Shown here: positions 10,701 through 16,640 of the stretch, piece after piece
Position numbering within the stretch: the stretch's first letter is position 1
Layout: each line of letters begins with the position of its first letter
Assembly: GCF_000797445.1 (NCBI RefSeq)
Contig: NZ_JSWF01000029.1
Location: forward strand, 62,001-126,000
Origin: Lacinutrix jangbogonensis
Lineage (GTDB): Bacteria; Bacteroidota; Bacteroidia; Flavobacteriales; Flavobacteriaceae
Direction of reading: 5' to 3'
DNA: 64,000 nucleotides
Program-made: the position numbers and the translations under genes
The notes under the pieces: model-generated
Database searches by the model: none
What the model saw: only the letters and a program-made list of their open reading frames with translations
Told to the model about the DNA's origin: nothing

Positions 10701-11212
10701 ATACTACTACAGGACCAGTAATTTCTTTTACAGCACTAGCTGATCAAGACGTAAATTCTAGTGTTCTTAATGGGAATGGTGGAGCAACGCCATCTGGTGG
10801 TGTGTACTCTGGTAATGGTGTTACAGACGACGGAGATGGACTTACTTATAGCTTCAATCCAGGAGTAGCAGGAGTCGATACACATACAATTACATATACT
10901 TTAACTAATGCAAATGGTTGTACTATAGCCTCAGCGACTGACGACGTTGTAGTGACGGATAATACTTTATCTATTAGTAATTTCGATATGGAAGGAATTC
11001 GATTATATCCTAACCCAATGGATACTAAGTTAACAATTGAATTAAATAATACCTCAAACTTAGTAAGCGTAATTTTGTTTGATATCACAGGAAAAAAAGT
11101 GCTTAGCAGTACTAATAAAATAATTTTTGTCGATACACTACAAAGTGGTGTATACTTGGTAAAAGTAACCACAGATAAAGGTACTTTTATAAAAAAATTA
11201 GTTAAAAATTAA
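4724..11212 (+). CDS. giant HYR/LamG/propeller surface protein with T9SS sorting domain
   Basis: Open frame of 2162 codons from a TTG at 4724; the authentic start is probably the ATG at 4656 (see the leader entry). It is built from repeated HYR modules recognised by CPxNI, DNC and CTFTVTV-type strands. Inserted into HYR modules are a propeller-like region (about residues 225-480) and two LamG/concanavalin-like domains (about 720-905 and 1248-1475, each starting LDGSNDF or FDGNNDY). The last 75 residues are a type A T9SS sorting domain (LYPNP near 2093, final KKLVKN). It is predicted to be exported by Sec then T9SS and attached at, or released from, the cell surface as an adhesin-like protein; ligand unknown. 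A strong terminator follows. Confidence 0.85.
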   Translation: MAFNFSFSITSYKSENWNTETLQFGLNPSGLSCFTFNDNTHTYNNSGLYKVEIENLKPCSDYDQIVLSGTTSLAATLDVTLNYAKATIIDTATISGTFSNVSVPIIQCPANITVNNDAGDCGAIVTFAATETTAVPASTITYSIDPGSSFNVGTTIVTATATSAGVTDSCTFTITVNDNEDPVFTCPQNITINTSIGVCEASNVVLVPPLVTDNCTTEVTFSGGVDLPLFFIGERGGFFSSIDSAGNRQVVSNIVNADGVVFVSSTKAVVSRFSNTANNLVEVDLTNGNTTPLATVSGIIQGMSINFEGKILLANELSKKIQLLDLATSQITDIVTSLNKPIDVVELNATTILISEYNLGTILKHDLSTNTTTTLSTGFTNPTDIFIEDDGNLIVAENGGAVSRVNTASGVRTIMANIGGGPYGPHGIAKDYQNNIYVAVYSQNKIIKIDGLTNAVTDFATGFSLPVFMGRSPSNIFPIGDTVITWTATDAANNTDTCQQTITVVDNEAPQISCPSNINVPATSAAGAVVTYTTPVGTDNCSATTLLTVGLASGSTFPIGQTTVTYQVTDASNVTADCSFTVTVNGAAPVIQCPTNISVNNDTGDCGAIVTFAATETTASPASTITYSIDPGSAFNVGITTVTATATNIVGIDSCTFTITVIDNEDPVAICKNNVIVALDATGQATITALDIDNNSTDNCGIASRTITTTEFGCNTASYALELDGSNDFLQMPNGIVNGLTNFTFETWVDYTDNGNWTRIFDMGNNSTVNMFLTPKADSGRPRLAITTSGNLGEQRIDSNITMPTGWNHIAVTLEQVSVGNVVGKMFINGVLVGDNTSMTLTPNDLGNTVQNLLGKSQYADPYLNGKLDEVRIWNVTRTQAQIQASLNNALSGNEFGLFVYYNFEDGPGSTIALDSSPSNNDATLINMDVNTDWVTPGVINTLGVGSHPITLTVTDNNGKTDTCTTTITVVDQILPTVSCKSFTATLNSSGTVAINLSDVLDSYDDNCEVASVILSKNSFTCNDLGNNSVTITVTDISGNLETCTAVVTVVDTEAPQISCPSNIDVAATSVAGAVVTYTAPVGTDNCTATTLLTAGLASGSTFPIGQTTVTYQVTDANTTADCSFTVTVNGVAPVIQCPANILVNNDAGDCGAIVTFAATETTAIPASTITYSIASGSSFDAGTIMVTATATSTSGTDTCTFNVTVIDNEAPSITCAQNITVNNDSGQCTAAITVIPPTATDNCLENFGNALNFDGNNDYVLVANPQDFNVGATTDFTLQAKIKTTSPSVTIFSKMTLGGSPTGYQLWVFGSKFVFEWANGSSIVADSQTIVNDGEYHHVAAVVSRSTNNMKLYVDGILSADITNTNFGNNIDNNADVFIGQERTLSSNFRWLGDLDEIAFFKSVRTSAQILASANSSLSVSEPNLTAYWKFDSGIPNSNNTGIINAVDSSGNNHSGALTDFALNGTSSNWVNGIVLTVPLINSINGTSVASGTYSVGQTTVTWTATDTAGNPVTCNQIITVIDNESPQISCPNNINVAATSAAGAVVTYTTPVGTDNCTATTMLTAGLASGSSFPIGDTTVTYQVTDANTTADCSFTVTVNGVAPVIQCPANISVNNDAGTCGAIVTFAATETTALPASTITYSIDPGSAFNVGITTVTATATSASGVDTCTFTITVIDTEAPQISCPSNINVAATSIAGAVVTYTAPVGTDNCTATTMLTAGLASGSTFLIGDTIVTYQVTDASNVTADCSFTVTVNGVAPVIQCPGNIIVNNDAGDCGAIVTFAATETTALPASTITYSLASGSAFDVGITTVTATATSASGVDTCTFTITVIDTEAPQISCPSNINVAATSAAGAVVTYTAPVGTDNCNATTLQTAGLASGSTFPIGDTTVTYQVTDASNVTADCSFTVTVNGVVPVIQCLADITVDNDGGTCDAIVTFVATESTAIPASTITYSIDPGSSFSVGTTMVTATATSASGTDTCTFNVTVNTTTGPVISFTALADQDVNSSVLNGNGGATPSGGVYSGNGVTDDGDGLTYSFNPGVAGVDTHTITYTLTNANGCTIASATDDVVVTDNTLSISNFDMEGIRLYPNPMDTKLTIELNNTSNLVSVILFDITGKKVLSSTNKIIFVDTLQSGVYLVKVTTDKGTFIKKLVKN
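9307..10702 (+). repeat. three tandem ~468-bp double-HYR coding repeats
   Basis: Three consecutive near-identical units start at about 9305, 9772 and 10243, each beginning with CCGCAAATTTCTTGCCCAA. Each encodes two HYR modules (about 156 residues): one starting PQISCPSNIN, the next PVIQCPANI. Related single copies of the same unit occur at about 6248-6718 and 7888-8345, and a lone second module at 5036-5254. DNA identity is high enough for recombination or assembly collapse, so the copy number should be treated with care. Confidence 0.85.
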
Positions 11213-11244
11213 CGCGATTAGCTATTAATTGATTTAAGAAGTCT

Positions 11245-11275
11245 AAACCCTTTCCTCTTATGGAAAGGGTTTTTT
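11245..11275 (+). terminator. rho-independent terminator after the giant HYR gene
   Basis: Perfect 11-bp stem AAACCCTTTCC / GGAAAGGGTTT with loop TCTTAT, followed by a T run (11270-11275). It lies 33 bases after the stop codon. Confidence 0.9.
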
Positions 11276-11602
11276 CGTTGTATAGTACGGTAAAATTCTA
11301 AAATTACAGCATTAAAATACTTGTTGCCTAGAATTTGAAGTCACTCAAAGTAAAACGCTTACCTCGATTACGCTTTAATATTAAATAGCTAACATAGACA
11401 AGACTAAACAAAGAATTAAACAGCAATGAGTGAATGATTTTGTAAAGTTTAAGGCCTAAAAATTATCTTAGAGAAATTAACGGATAAGTTGGATCCGTTT
11501 TACTTCAATTATCCCATACCAAATTTAATGTATTTTACAATAAATGAAACATAACAAATAATAGTAACTAATGTAGAAATCGCGGCCTACACAATAATTT
11601 GG
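11276..11602. other. spacer with no recognised feature
   Basis: 327 bases between two convergent genes. I see no open frame, hairpin or RNA gene. The last ten or so bases (AATAATTTGG near 11592) are shared with the remnant near 1301, so this 3' flank was part of the duplicated segment. Confidence 0.4.
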
Positions 11603-11998
11603 CTACTTCACCAAAACACCTCGAGCTTCCATTAAAGGTAAAACTTGCAAAGCTTTTAAATTGATTGTATTTTTCCTAAAAGTGTATGTCTTGTCAAACA
11701 TCTTGTTACCTTCAAAGAAAGTGAGCTTAAACTGGTTATTTAACGCAAATAAATCCTCTTGCATTAATTCAATTTTAGCGTAGCTTTTTTTAGGTAAAAA
11801 ATCTAGTTTTTTTCTAAAGATTGAAGTCATTTTATCTTCATTATAACCACTAGTAACTATAAGTACCATTTCTAAATCAATGTCCTTATCGTTAATAATA
11901 TAGGCGTTCCAATCTTGGGTTTTATAGATGTCGTTATACTCGTTTACAACAGCAATATAAACGCCTTCTACTATTGGAATTTGGATATCTTTTTTCAT
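11603..11998 (-). CDS. conserved flavobacterial hypothetical protein next to pheS
   Basis: 131-residue soluble protein with no signal peptide or membrane span. It is mostly beta-strand-like with a charged start (MKKDIQIP) and a conserved-looking end (LPLMEARGVLVK). I recall similar proteins beside pheS in other Flavobacteriaceae, but know of no function. It lies 39 bases downstream of pheS on the same strand, so it may be co-transcribed. A degenerate short palindrome lies between them. A decayed copy of its C-terminus is seen near 1301-1370. Confidence 0.75.
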   Translation of the reverse strand: MKKDIQIPIVEGVYIAVVNEYNDIYKTQDWNAYIINDKDIDLEMVLIVTSGYNEDKMTSIFRKKLDFLPKKSYAKIELMQEDLFALNNQFKLTFFEGNKMFDKTYTFRKNTINLKALQVLPLMEARGVLVK

Positions 11999-12017
11999 TG
12001 AAAATACATGCTTTTCA

Positions 12018-12034
12018 TTTCCGCGAAAGCGAAA
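12018..12034. repeat. short palindrome, TTTCCGC-type
   Basis: TTTCCGC GAAA GCGAAA, an imperfect hairpin between pheS and the next gene. It is one of a family of about 20-bp TTTCCG...CGGAAA palindromes in gene gaps of this window (also 24086, 25904, 33345 and the related 35527). Confidence 0.6.
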
Positions 12035-12037
12035 ATA

Positions 12038-13057
12038 TTATAATGCAGATTTAAACTGCTCTAAAAATCTAACATCATTTTCACTTAATAATCTAATATC
12101 ACTAATTTGGTGTAATAACATGGCAATACGATCGATACCAACTCCAAAAGCAAAACCTGAATATTCGTTAGCGTCAATACCGCAATTAGTTAATACATTT
12201 GGATCTACCATACCACAACCACCAATTTCTAACCAACCTGTTCCTTTGGTTATTTTGTAATCGGTTTCTGTTTCCAGACCCCAATACACATCTATTTCTG
12301 CACTTGGTTCTGTAAATGGAAAGTAGGATGGACGTAATCTTATTTTAGACTTACCAAACAGCTCTGTTGTAAAGTATTGCAAGGTTTGTTTTAGGTCTGC
12401 AAAACTTACATCCTTATCTATATACAATCCTTCTAATTGATGGAAGAAACAATGCGACCGTGCCGAAATAGCCTCGTTTCTAAACACACGGCCTGGTGAA
12501 ATAGTACGAATTGGAGGCTGGTTATTTTCCATATAACGTACTTGTACAGAACTTGTATGCGTACGTAATAAAATATCTGGATTGGTTTGTATAAAAAATG
12601 TATCCTGCATGTCTCTAGCCGGATGATATTCTGGTAAATTTAATGCTGTAAAATTATGCCAATCGTCTTCTATTTCTGGACCTTCACTTACATTAAAACC
12701 AATGCGCGAAAAGATATCTATAATATCGTTTTTTACAATAGAAATTGGATGTCTTGCTCCAATTGAAACAGGTTCTCCAGGACGAGACAAATCAACATTT
12801 GATCCAGAATGATCAGTAGCACTGTCGAACTCCTCTTTTAAAGTATTAACTTTTTCTTGAGCGGTATTTTTTAACTGATTTATTACTTGACCAAACTCTT
12901 TCTTTTGCTCGTTTGCAACATTTTTAAACTCAGAAAAAAAATCGTTAAGTAAACCCTTTTTACCTAAATATTTTATTCTAAAAGCTTCAACCTCTTCTTT
13001 AGATTCAGCTTTAAAGCTTTCTGCTTCAGCAATAAGTTCTTTTATCTTATCTATCAT
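12038..13057 (-). CDS. pheS: phenylalanine--tRNA ligase alpha subunit
   Basis: Catalytic subunit of the alpha2-beta2 enzyme that charges tRNA-Phe. It has an N-terminal coiled-coil arm (about 1-90) and a class II synthetase core. Core motifs include GRVFRNEAISARSH with the H-Q-L-E-G motif after it (FFHQLEGLY), the FTEPSAEIDV stretch, and the C-terminal motif 3 (GFAFGVGIDRIAML). I choose the ATG at 13057 (MIDKIKEL, 339 residues). The frame could be extended to a TTG at 13081, but that codon overlaps a near-consensus flavobacterial -7 element (TAAATTTTG on the minus strand). The beta subunit gene is not in this window, as is common in this family. Confidence 0.96.
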   Translation of the reverse strand: MIDKIKELIAEAESFKAESKEEVEAFRIKYLGKKGLLNDFFSEFKNVANEQKKEFGQVINQLKNTAQEKVNTLKEEFDSATDHSGSNVDLSRPGEPVSIGARHPISIVKNDIIDIFSRIGFNVSEGPEIEDDWHNFTALNLPEYHPARDMQDTFFIQTNPDILLRTHTSSVQVRYMENNQPPIRTISPGRVFRNEAISARSHCFFHQLEGLYIDKDVSFADLKQTLQYFTTELFGKSKIRLRPSYFPFTEPSAEIDVYWGLETETDYKITKGTGWLEIGGCGMVDPNVLTNCGIDANEYSGFAFGVGIDRIAMLLHQISDIRLLSENDVRFLEQFKSAL

Positions 13058-13101
13058 AACGTCATTATAAAATGATGGCAAATTTAGTGATTTTATGTAT
13101 A

Positions 13102-13131
13102 AAAAATGCCCTCAAAAATAAGAAGGCATTA
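13102..13131 (-). terminator. rho-independent terminator of the 13151-13564 gene
   Basis: Read on the minus strand: stem AATGCC / GGCATT around an AT-rich loop, followed by a T run. It sits between the lipoprotein gene and pheS, separating their transcripts. Confidence 0.7.
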
Positions 13132-13150
13132 AAATTAAAATAATTACTAA

Positions 13151-13564
13151 TTATTGTCTTTTGTAAACGTCCTTGTAAGTTGTGGTTTCTCCATCGAACA
13201 CCTCGATATCCTCAAAATAAAAAGTATCGTTTTCAAAAAATATTGTTTCAGATTCTGTTTGGCCATCAACAGTAATATTATAAATATTTTCAGTTAAAGA
13301 CCAAGTTCCAACTACATTGCCTTCTAATTCACATGTGCCGTTAAATTCTTCATAATAAGCACCAGAATAATCACCATTACTAGAAAAAATGAGTGTTTCT
13401 TCTGTTTCGCATAAATCTAATTGTTCTTCTATTCCATTTTCGAACGCTTTATAATATTTCCAAGTTCCTATAATTGAAGTACTATCTGTTGGAGGCATAT
13501 CATCATCTTGCGGACAAGCCATAAAAGTAAATACCACGAATGCTAACAATAAAATTTTCTTCAT
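13151..13564 (-). CDS. lipocalin-like lipoprotein
   Basis: 137-residue protein with a lipoprotein signal (MKKILLLAFVVFTFMAC, lipidated Cys 17) and an acidic linker. A small beta domain of the lipocalin-like type common in Flavobacteria follows: a GTWKYYK strand near residue 33 and GTWSLTEN near 86. These proteins are probably exposed on the outer membrane; no ligand is known. The C-terminal residues DVYKRQ look ordinary. It is followed by its own terminator. Confidence 0.75.
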   Translation of the reverse strand: MKKILLLAFVVFTFMACPQDDDMPPTDSTSIIGTWKYYKAFENGIEEQLDLCETEETLIFSSNGDYSGAYYEEFNGTCELEGNVVGTWSLTENIYNITVDGQTESETIFFENDTFYFEDIEVFDGETTTYKDVYKRQ

Positions 13565-13585
13565 TTTTTTAAATGGTATTTATGT

Positions 13586-13939
13586 TTATATATATTCCGT
13601 TTCCAAAAAGTAGTTTACTATGGCCTCTTTCATTAAAACACTTTGTTCTCCAGCTTTTAACGTTGGTAGTTGTTCTTTTGTATGGTAATGTGGCCAACCA
13701 TCTTCATCTACAAAATCAAGTTCATAATAACCATAAGGCACTAATAATTTACAAATAGCAATATGCATTAAATCGAGTTTCTGGTCTTTTTTAAATTGAC
13801 GTTCTAATTGTCCTAATTCCTGAATACCAATGAGGTAAATTATAGCATCCAAATCGAGTTTTTCTCCATCTGCAAATTGATTGGATAGTTTACTAACTAC
13901 CAATTCCCAACGTTCTTTTAATTCTATATCTCTAGACAT
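13586..13939 (-). CDS. conserved hypothetical protein (flavobacterial)
   Basis: 117-residue cytosolic protein of unknown function. It is acidic and helical in the first half (ELKERWELVVSKLSNQF), with aromatic-rich ending segments (YGYYELDFVDEDGWPHYH). There is no signal peptide, membrane span or metal motif. I recall similar genes across Flavobacteriaceae but cannot name a family. It lies 21 bases upstream of the lipoprotein gene on the same strand, so the two may be co-transcribed. Confidence 0.7.
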   Translation of the reverse strand: MSRDIELKERWELVVSKLSNQFADGEKLDLDAIIYLIGIQELGQLERQFKKDQKLDLMHIAICKLLVPYGYYELDFVDEDGWPHYHTKEQLPTLKAGEQSVLMKEAIVNYFLETEYI

Positions 13940-14061
13940 ACTATGCGTTCAATATTTAAAGCCCAAAGTTAATAAACCTCTCTATCACTTCGTGACTTCT
14001 ATTCTTAAAAAAGGAGAGAAGTTTTGATATTTACTATATTTGACAAAATTATATATTTTCT

Positions 14062-14571
14062 ATGGCTGTTATTGATATTGTTTTGGGCGCTTTACTTCTT
14101 TTTGGACTTGTTCGTGGTTTCATGAAAGGCCTTTTTGTTGAAGTAGCATCTTTAGTTGCTTTGGTTGCTGGAGTTTATGGTGCAATCCATTTTAGTTATT
14201 TTGTTGCAGATTTTCTTCAAAGCAGAACAGAATGGGCAGAAAAAACCATCAATATCACTGCATTCGCTATCACCTTTGTTCTCATTATTATTATTATTTC
14301 TTTAGCAGGAAAAGCATTTACTAAACTAGCAGATTTTGCTTCTCTTGGTATTATAAATAAATTACTTGGTGGTGTTTTTGGAACGCTTAAAATAGGTTTA
14401 ATTTTAAGTGTGTTATTAATTGTTTTTAACAAAATGAATAACACTATAACCTTTGTAGATGAAGATCACATTAAAGATTCTATACTTTATAAACCTGTAA
14501 AATCTATTGCGCCTTTAATATTTCCAAATATTATAAAATCTGATGGCGACTTTAATGATTCGCTAGAGTAG
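14062..14571 (+). CDS. CvpA family membrane protein
   Basis: 169-residue inner-membrane protein with four predicted spans (about 3-20, 27-48, 64-86 and 105-125). It carries the family hallmark near the N-terminus (DIVLGALLLFGLVRGFMKGLFVEVASL). CvpA proteins are linked to colicin V production and envelope integrity in enterobacteria; the molecular role is not settled. It is a single gene, convergent with the LysR gene. Confidence 0.85.
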   Translation: MAVIDIVLGALLLFGLVRGFMKGLFVEVASLVALVAGVYGAIHFSYFVADFLQSRTEWAEKTINITAFAITFVLIIIIISLAGKAFTKLADFASLGIINKLLGGVFGTLKIGLILSVLLIVFNKMNNTITFVDEDHIKDSILYKPVKSIAPLIFPNIIKSDGDFNDSLE

Positions 14572-14593
14572 AGAGTACAAACGAAACAGAGAT

Positions 14594-15520
14594 TTAGTGT
14601 TTTTTAATCCATTCAAAGTAGGTTTTATAGACATTTTCTTTTTCTGAAATAACATACTCTAAAAAACCATTCGCAACAGGAGATAGTTTTTTGCGTTTTA
14701 ACCAAATGAGCTTCCATTCTGATTTTAGAGGTAAGCCTTGAACTGGAATTATTTTTATTTCGTTTTGTTGTAGTTCATTTTTAATGCTTAATAATGATAC
14801 AATAGAGACTCCAATGTCTGCAACAACTGCTTGTTTAATTGCCTCATTAGAGGTTAATTCTAATTTTATTTTTGGCTGAATATTCTCTTCCTTAAAAAAC
14901 TGTTGCATAGTAAACCGTGTGCCAGAGCCTTCTTCTCGATAAATTAATGGTGTTGTTTTAAAAAATGATTTTGTTTTTGTTTTTTTAGTATCTAATGGGT
15001 TGTGCTTTGATGCTATTAACACCAATTCATTATCCATAATAGGTTCTTCATTTAAATCTAAATGTTTTGGGCTAACGGTTACTAGAGAAAAATCTACCTC
15101 GTTTTGCTCTAAATCTTTAATTACATTTGATTTGTTAGAAACGTCTAAAACGAGTTCTACATTAGGATGTTTTTTTAAAAACCCATTTAAAAAGTAAGGC
15201 ATAACATAATTACCTGTTGATACTACAGATATTTTTAGTTTTCCAGAAAGCAGCCCTTTAAAAGCTTCTGTTTTGTATTGAATGGTATTAACTTCTTGTA
15301 AAATACGTTCAGCAATAGTATAAATTTCCGTTCCAAATTCAGTAACATATAATTGTCTTCCAATAACTTCGGATAACGCTATATCGAATTGATCTTGAAA
15401 ATTCCTAAGCTGAATAGATGCTGCAGGTTGCGTAATATTTAAAATAGCTGCCGCTTTTGTGATACTTTTTTGTTGAACGATTACAGTAAAAACGTTAAGC
15501 TGATGCAATGTGAAATTCAT
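14594..15520 (-). CDS. LysR-family regulator of the inorganic-carbon cluster (CbbR/CysB-like)
   Basis: 308-residue LysR regulator. The N-terminal winged helix (about 1-62) has the sequence KSITKAAAILNITQPAASIQLRN. The C-terminal effector-binding domain (about 90-300) has the usual two-lobe pattern. It is transcribed divergently from the sbtA-like remnant and lies beside the carbonic anhydrase, SulP and DabAB genes. By analogy with CbbR/CcmR regulators it probably senses a carbon-status metabolite and controls the inorganic-carbon genes. The family assignment is certain from sequence; the target set is inferred from position. Confidence 0.88.
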   Translation of the reverse strand: MNFTLHQLNVFTVIVQQKSITKAAAILNITQPAASIQLRNFQDQFDIALSEVIGRQLYVTEFGTEIYTIAERILQEVNTIQYKTEAFKGLLSGKLKISVVSTGNYVMPYFLNGFLKKHPNVELVLDVSNKSNVIKDLEQNEVDFSLVTVSPKHLDLNEEPIMDNELVLIASKHNPLDTKKTKTKSFFKTTPLIYREEGSGTRFTMQQFFKEENIQPKIKLELTSNEAIKQAVVADIGVSIVSLLSIKNELQQNEIKIIPVQGLPLKSEWKLIWLKRKKLSPVANGFLEYVISEKENVYKTYFEWIKKH

Positions 15521-15609
15521 AAAAAATATTTATACATGTTGTAACAAATTTAAATAAAAATATATGAATTCAACAGAATACATTTGCTCAACTAAAAAAC
15601 GGACAATAA

Positions 15610-15928
15610 ATAAATGTAGATGTTTTAATTAGTAATTTAACAGGCCCTGTATTATTATTTTTTTTTAGGAATTGTAGATACCACTTATTTAAGTCGGTCT
15701 AGTGCGAAAAGCGAAGGCAATAGGTTACTATTTTCTGGTTTAGGAGCAGGAGCATCTTATATTACCGTTCTTGCAACAATGAAACTCTCAAAACCCATAG
15801 CAGATGTTGGAATATACATACCTATGGCATTAGGTATTACCTTTCCTTTTAATATTCCAATAGGAACGCCCATTTATTATTCTTTTATACAAATGACATC
15901 ATACCGTTTTAATACGTCATTAATATAA
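15610..15928 (+). pseudogene. decayed SbtA-like sodium-dependent bicarbonate permease (internal deletion and frameshift)
   Basis: The first part reads VDVLISNLTGPVLLFFF in one frame (about 15616-15666). After a T9 tract the next frame reads on to a TAA at 15926-15928, including GLGAGASYITVLATM and YIPMALGITFPFNIPIGTPIYY. These match what I know of the N-terminal and C-terminal ends of SbtA-type permeases (PF05982). The roughly 200 or more residues that should lie between are absent. There is no start codon in frame (a TAA lies just upstream). So the gene is dead by deletion, by frameshift in the T tract and by loss of its start. Its place beside carbonic anhydrase, SulP and DabAB fits a former bicarbonate transporter. 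Confidence 0.7.
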
Positions 15929-15932
15929 AAGT

Positions 15933-15966
15933 AAAAAGGTTTAAGACTAAAGTCTTAAACCTTTTT
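15933..15966. terminator. bidirectional rho-independent terminator
   Basis: Perfect 15-bp stem AAAAAGGTTTAAGAC / GTCTTAAACCTTTTT with loop TAAA and T runs on both strands. It ends the carbonic anhydrase transcript (stop at 15975, minus) and once ended the sbtA-like gene (plus). Confidence 0.92.
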
Positions 15967-15974
15967 GGTATCTT

Positions 15975-16628
15975 TTAAACTGGTGTTTTTTCTAAGTCTA
16001 ATCTAAAGAGATTGTTAAGATGCTCTGCACTATCCATAGAAACTTTTAGATCATTAATAATACCATCATTTAAGCCATAAACCCAACCATGTATTTGCAA
16101 ACCTGTTTCATCCTTCCAGGCTTGTTGTACAATAGATGTTTTTGCCAAATCGTATACTTGTGCTTTTACATTTAACTCAACCAATCGGTCAAAACGCTTT
16201 TGATCATCACTAATTTTAATAAGTTCTGTATAATTGTCCTTATAAACCTCTTTAATGTTTCTAATCCATTTATTAATTAAACCTAAAGATTTGTTTTGCA
16301 TAGCAGCTTGCACACCACCGCAGCCATAATGACCACAAACAATAATATGTTTTACTTTTAAGTGATTTACAGCATAATCTAATACACTTAACATATTCAT
16401 ATCTGTATGCACAACCATATTTGCAATATTTCTATGAACAAATATTTCTCCTGGAAGTGTACCTGTAATTTGATTGGCTGGCACTCTACTATCTGCACAT
16501 CCAATCCATAAAACAGGAGGTTGTTGACCTTTAGAAAGTTTTTCAAAGTAAGTTTCGTCTTTCCCTTTCATTTCTTCTACCCACTCTTTATTGTTAGCAA
16601 GTAGCTTATTGTAATAAGTATTTGGCAT
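15975..16628 (-). CDS. can: beta-class carbonic anhydrase
   Basis: 217-residue zinc enzyme interconverting CO2 and bicarbonate. Ligands are visible: C44 with D46 and R48 in IGCADSRVP, then H100 and C103 in CGHYGCGG. This is the beta-class pattern. There is no signal peptide, so it is cytosolic. It lies 12 bases downstream of the SulP transporter gene and is surely co-transcribed. The pairing matches BicA-type bicarbonate uptake coupled to intracellular interconversion. It is close in layout to sulP-can pairs known in marine Flavobacteria. Confidence 0.95.
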   Translation of the reverse strand: MPNTYYNKLLANNKEWVEEMKGKDETYFEKLSKGQQPPVLWIGCADSRVPANQITGTLPGEIFVHRNIANMVVHTDMNMLSVLDYAVNHLKVKHIIVCGHYGCGGVQAAMQNKSLGLINKWIRNIKEVYKDNYTELIKISDDQKRFDRLVELNVKAQVYDLAKTSIVQQAWKDETGLQIHGWVYGLNDGIINDLKVSMDSAEHLNNLFRLDLEKTPV

Positions 16629-16640
16629 AAGTATTTGGTT

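Noticed and set aside
9305-10702. CRISPR-like array
   Set aside because: Repeats are about 468 bp, coding and contiguous, without spacers.
13573-13758. Plus-strand frame between the two small minus-strand genes
   Set aside because: Antisense to the 13586-13939 gene, no recognisable features.
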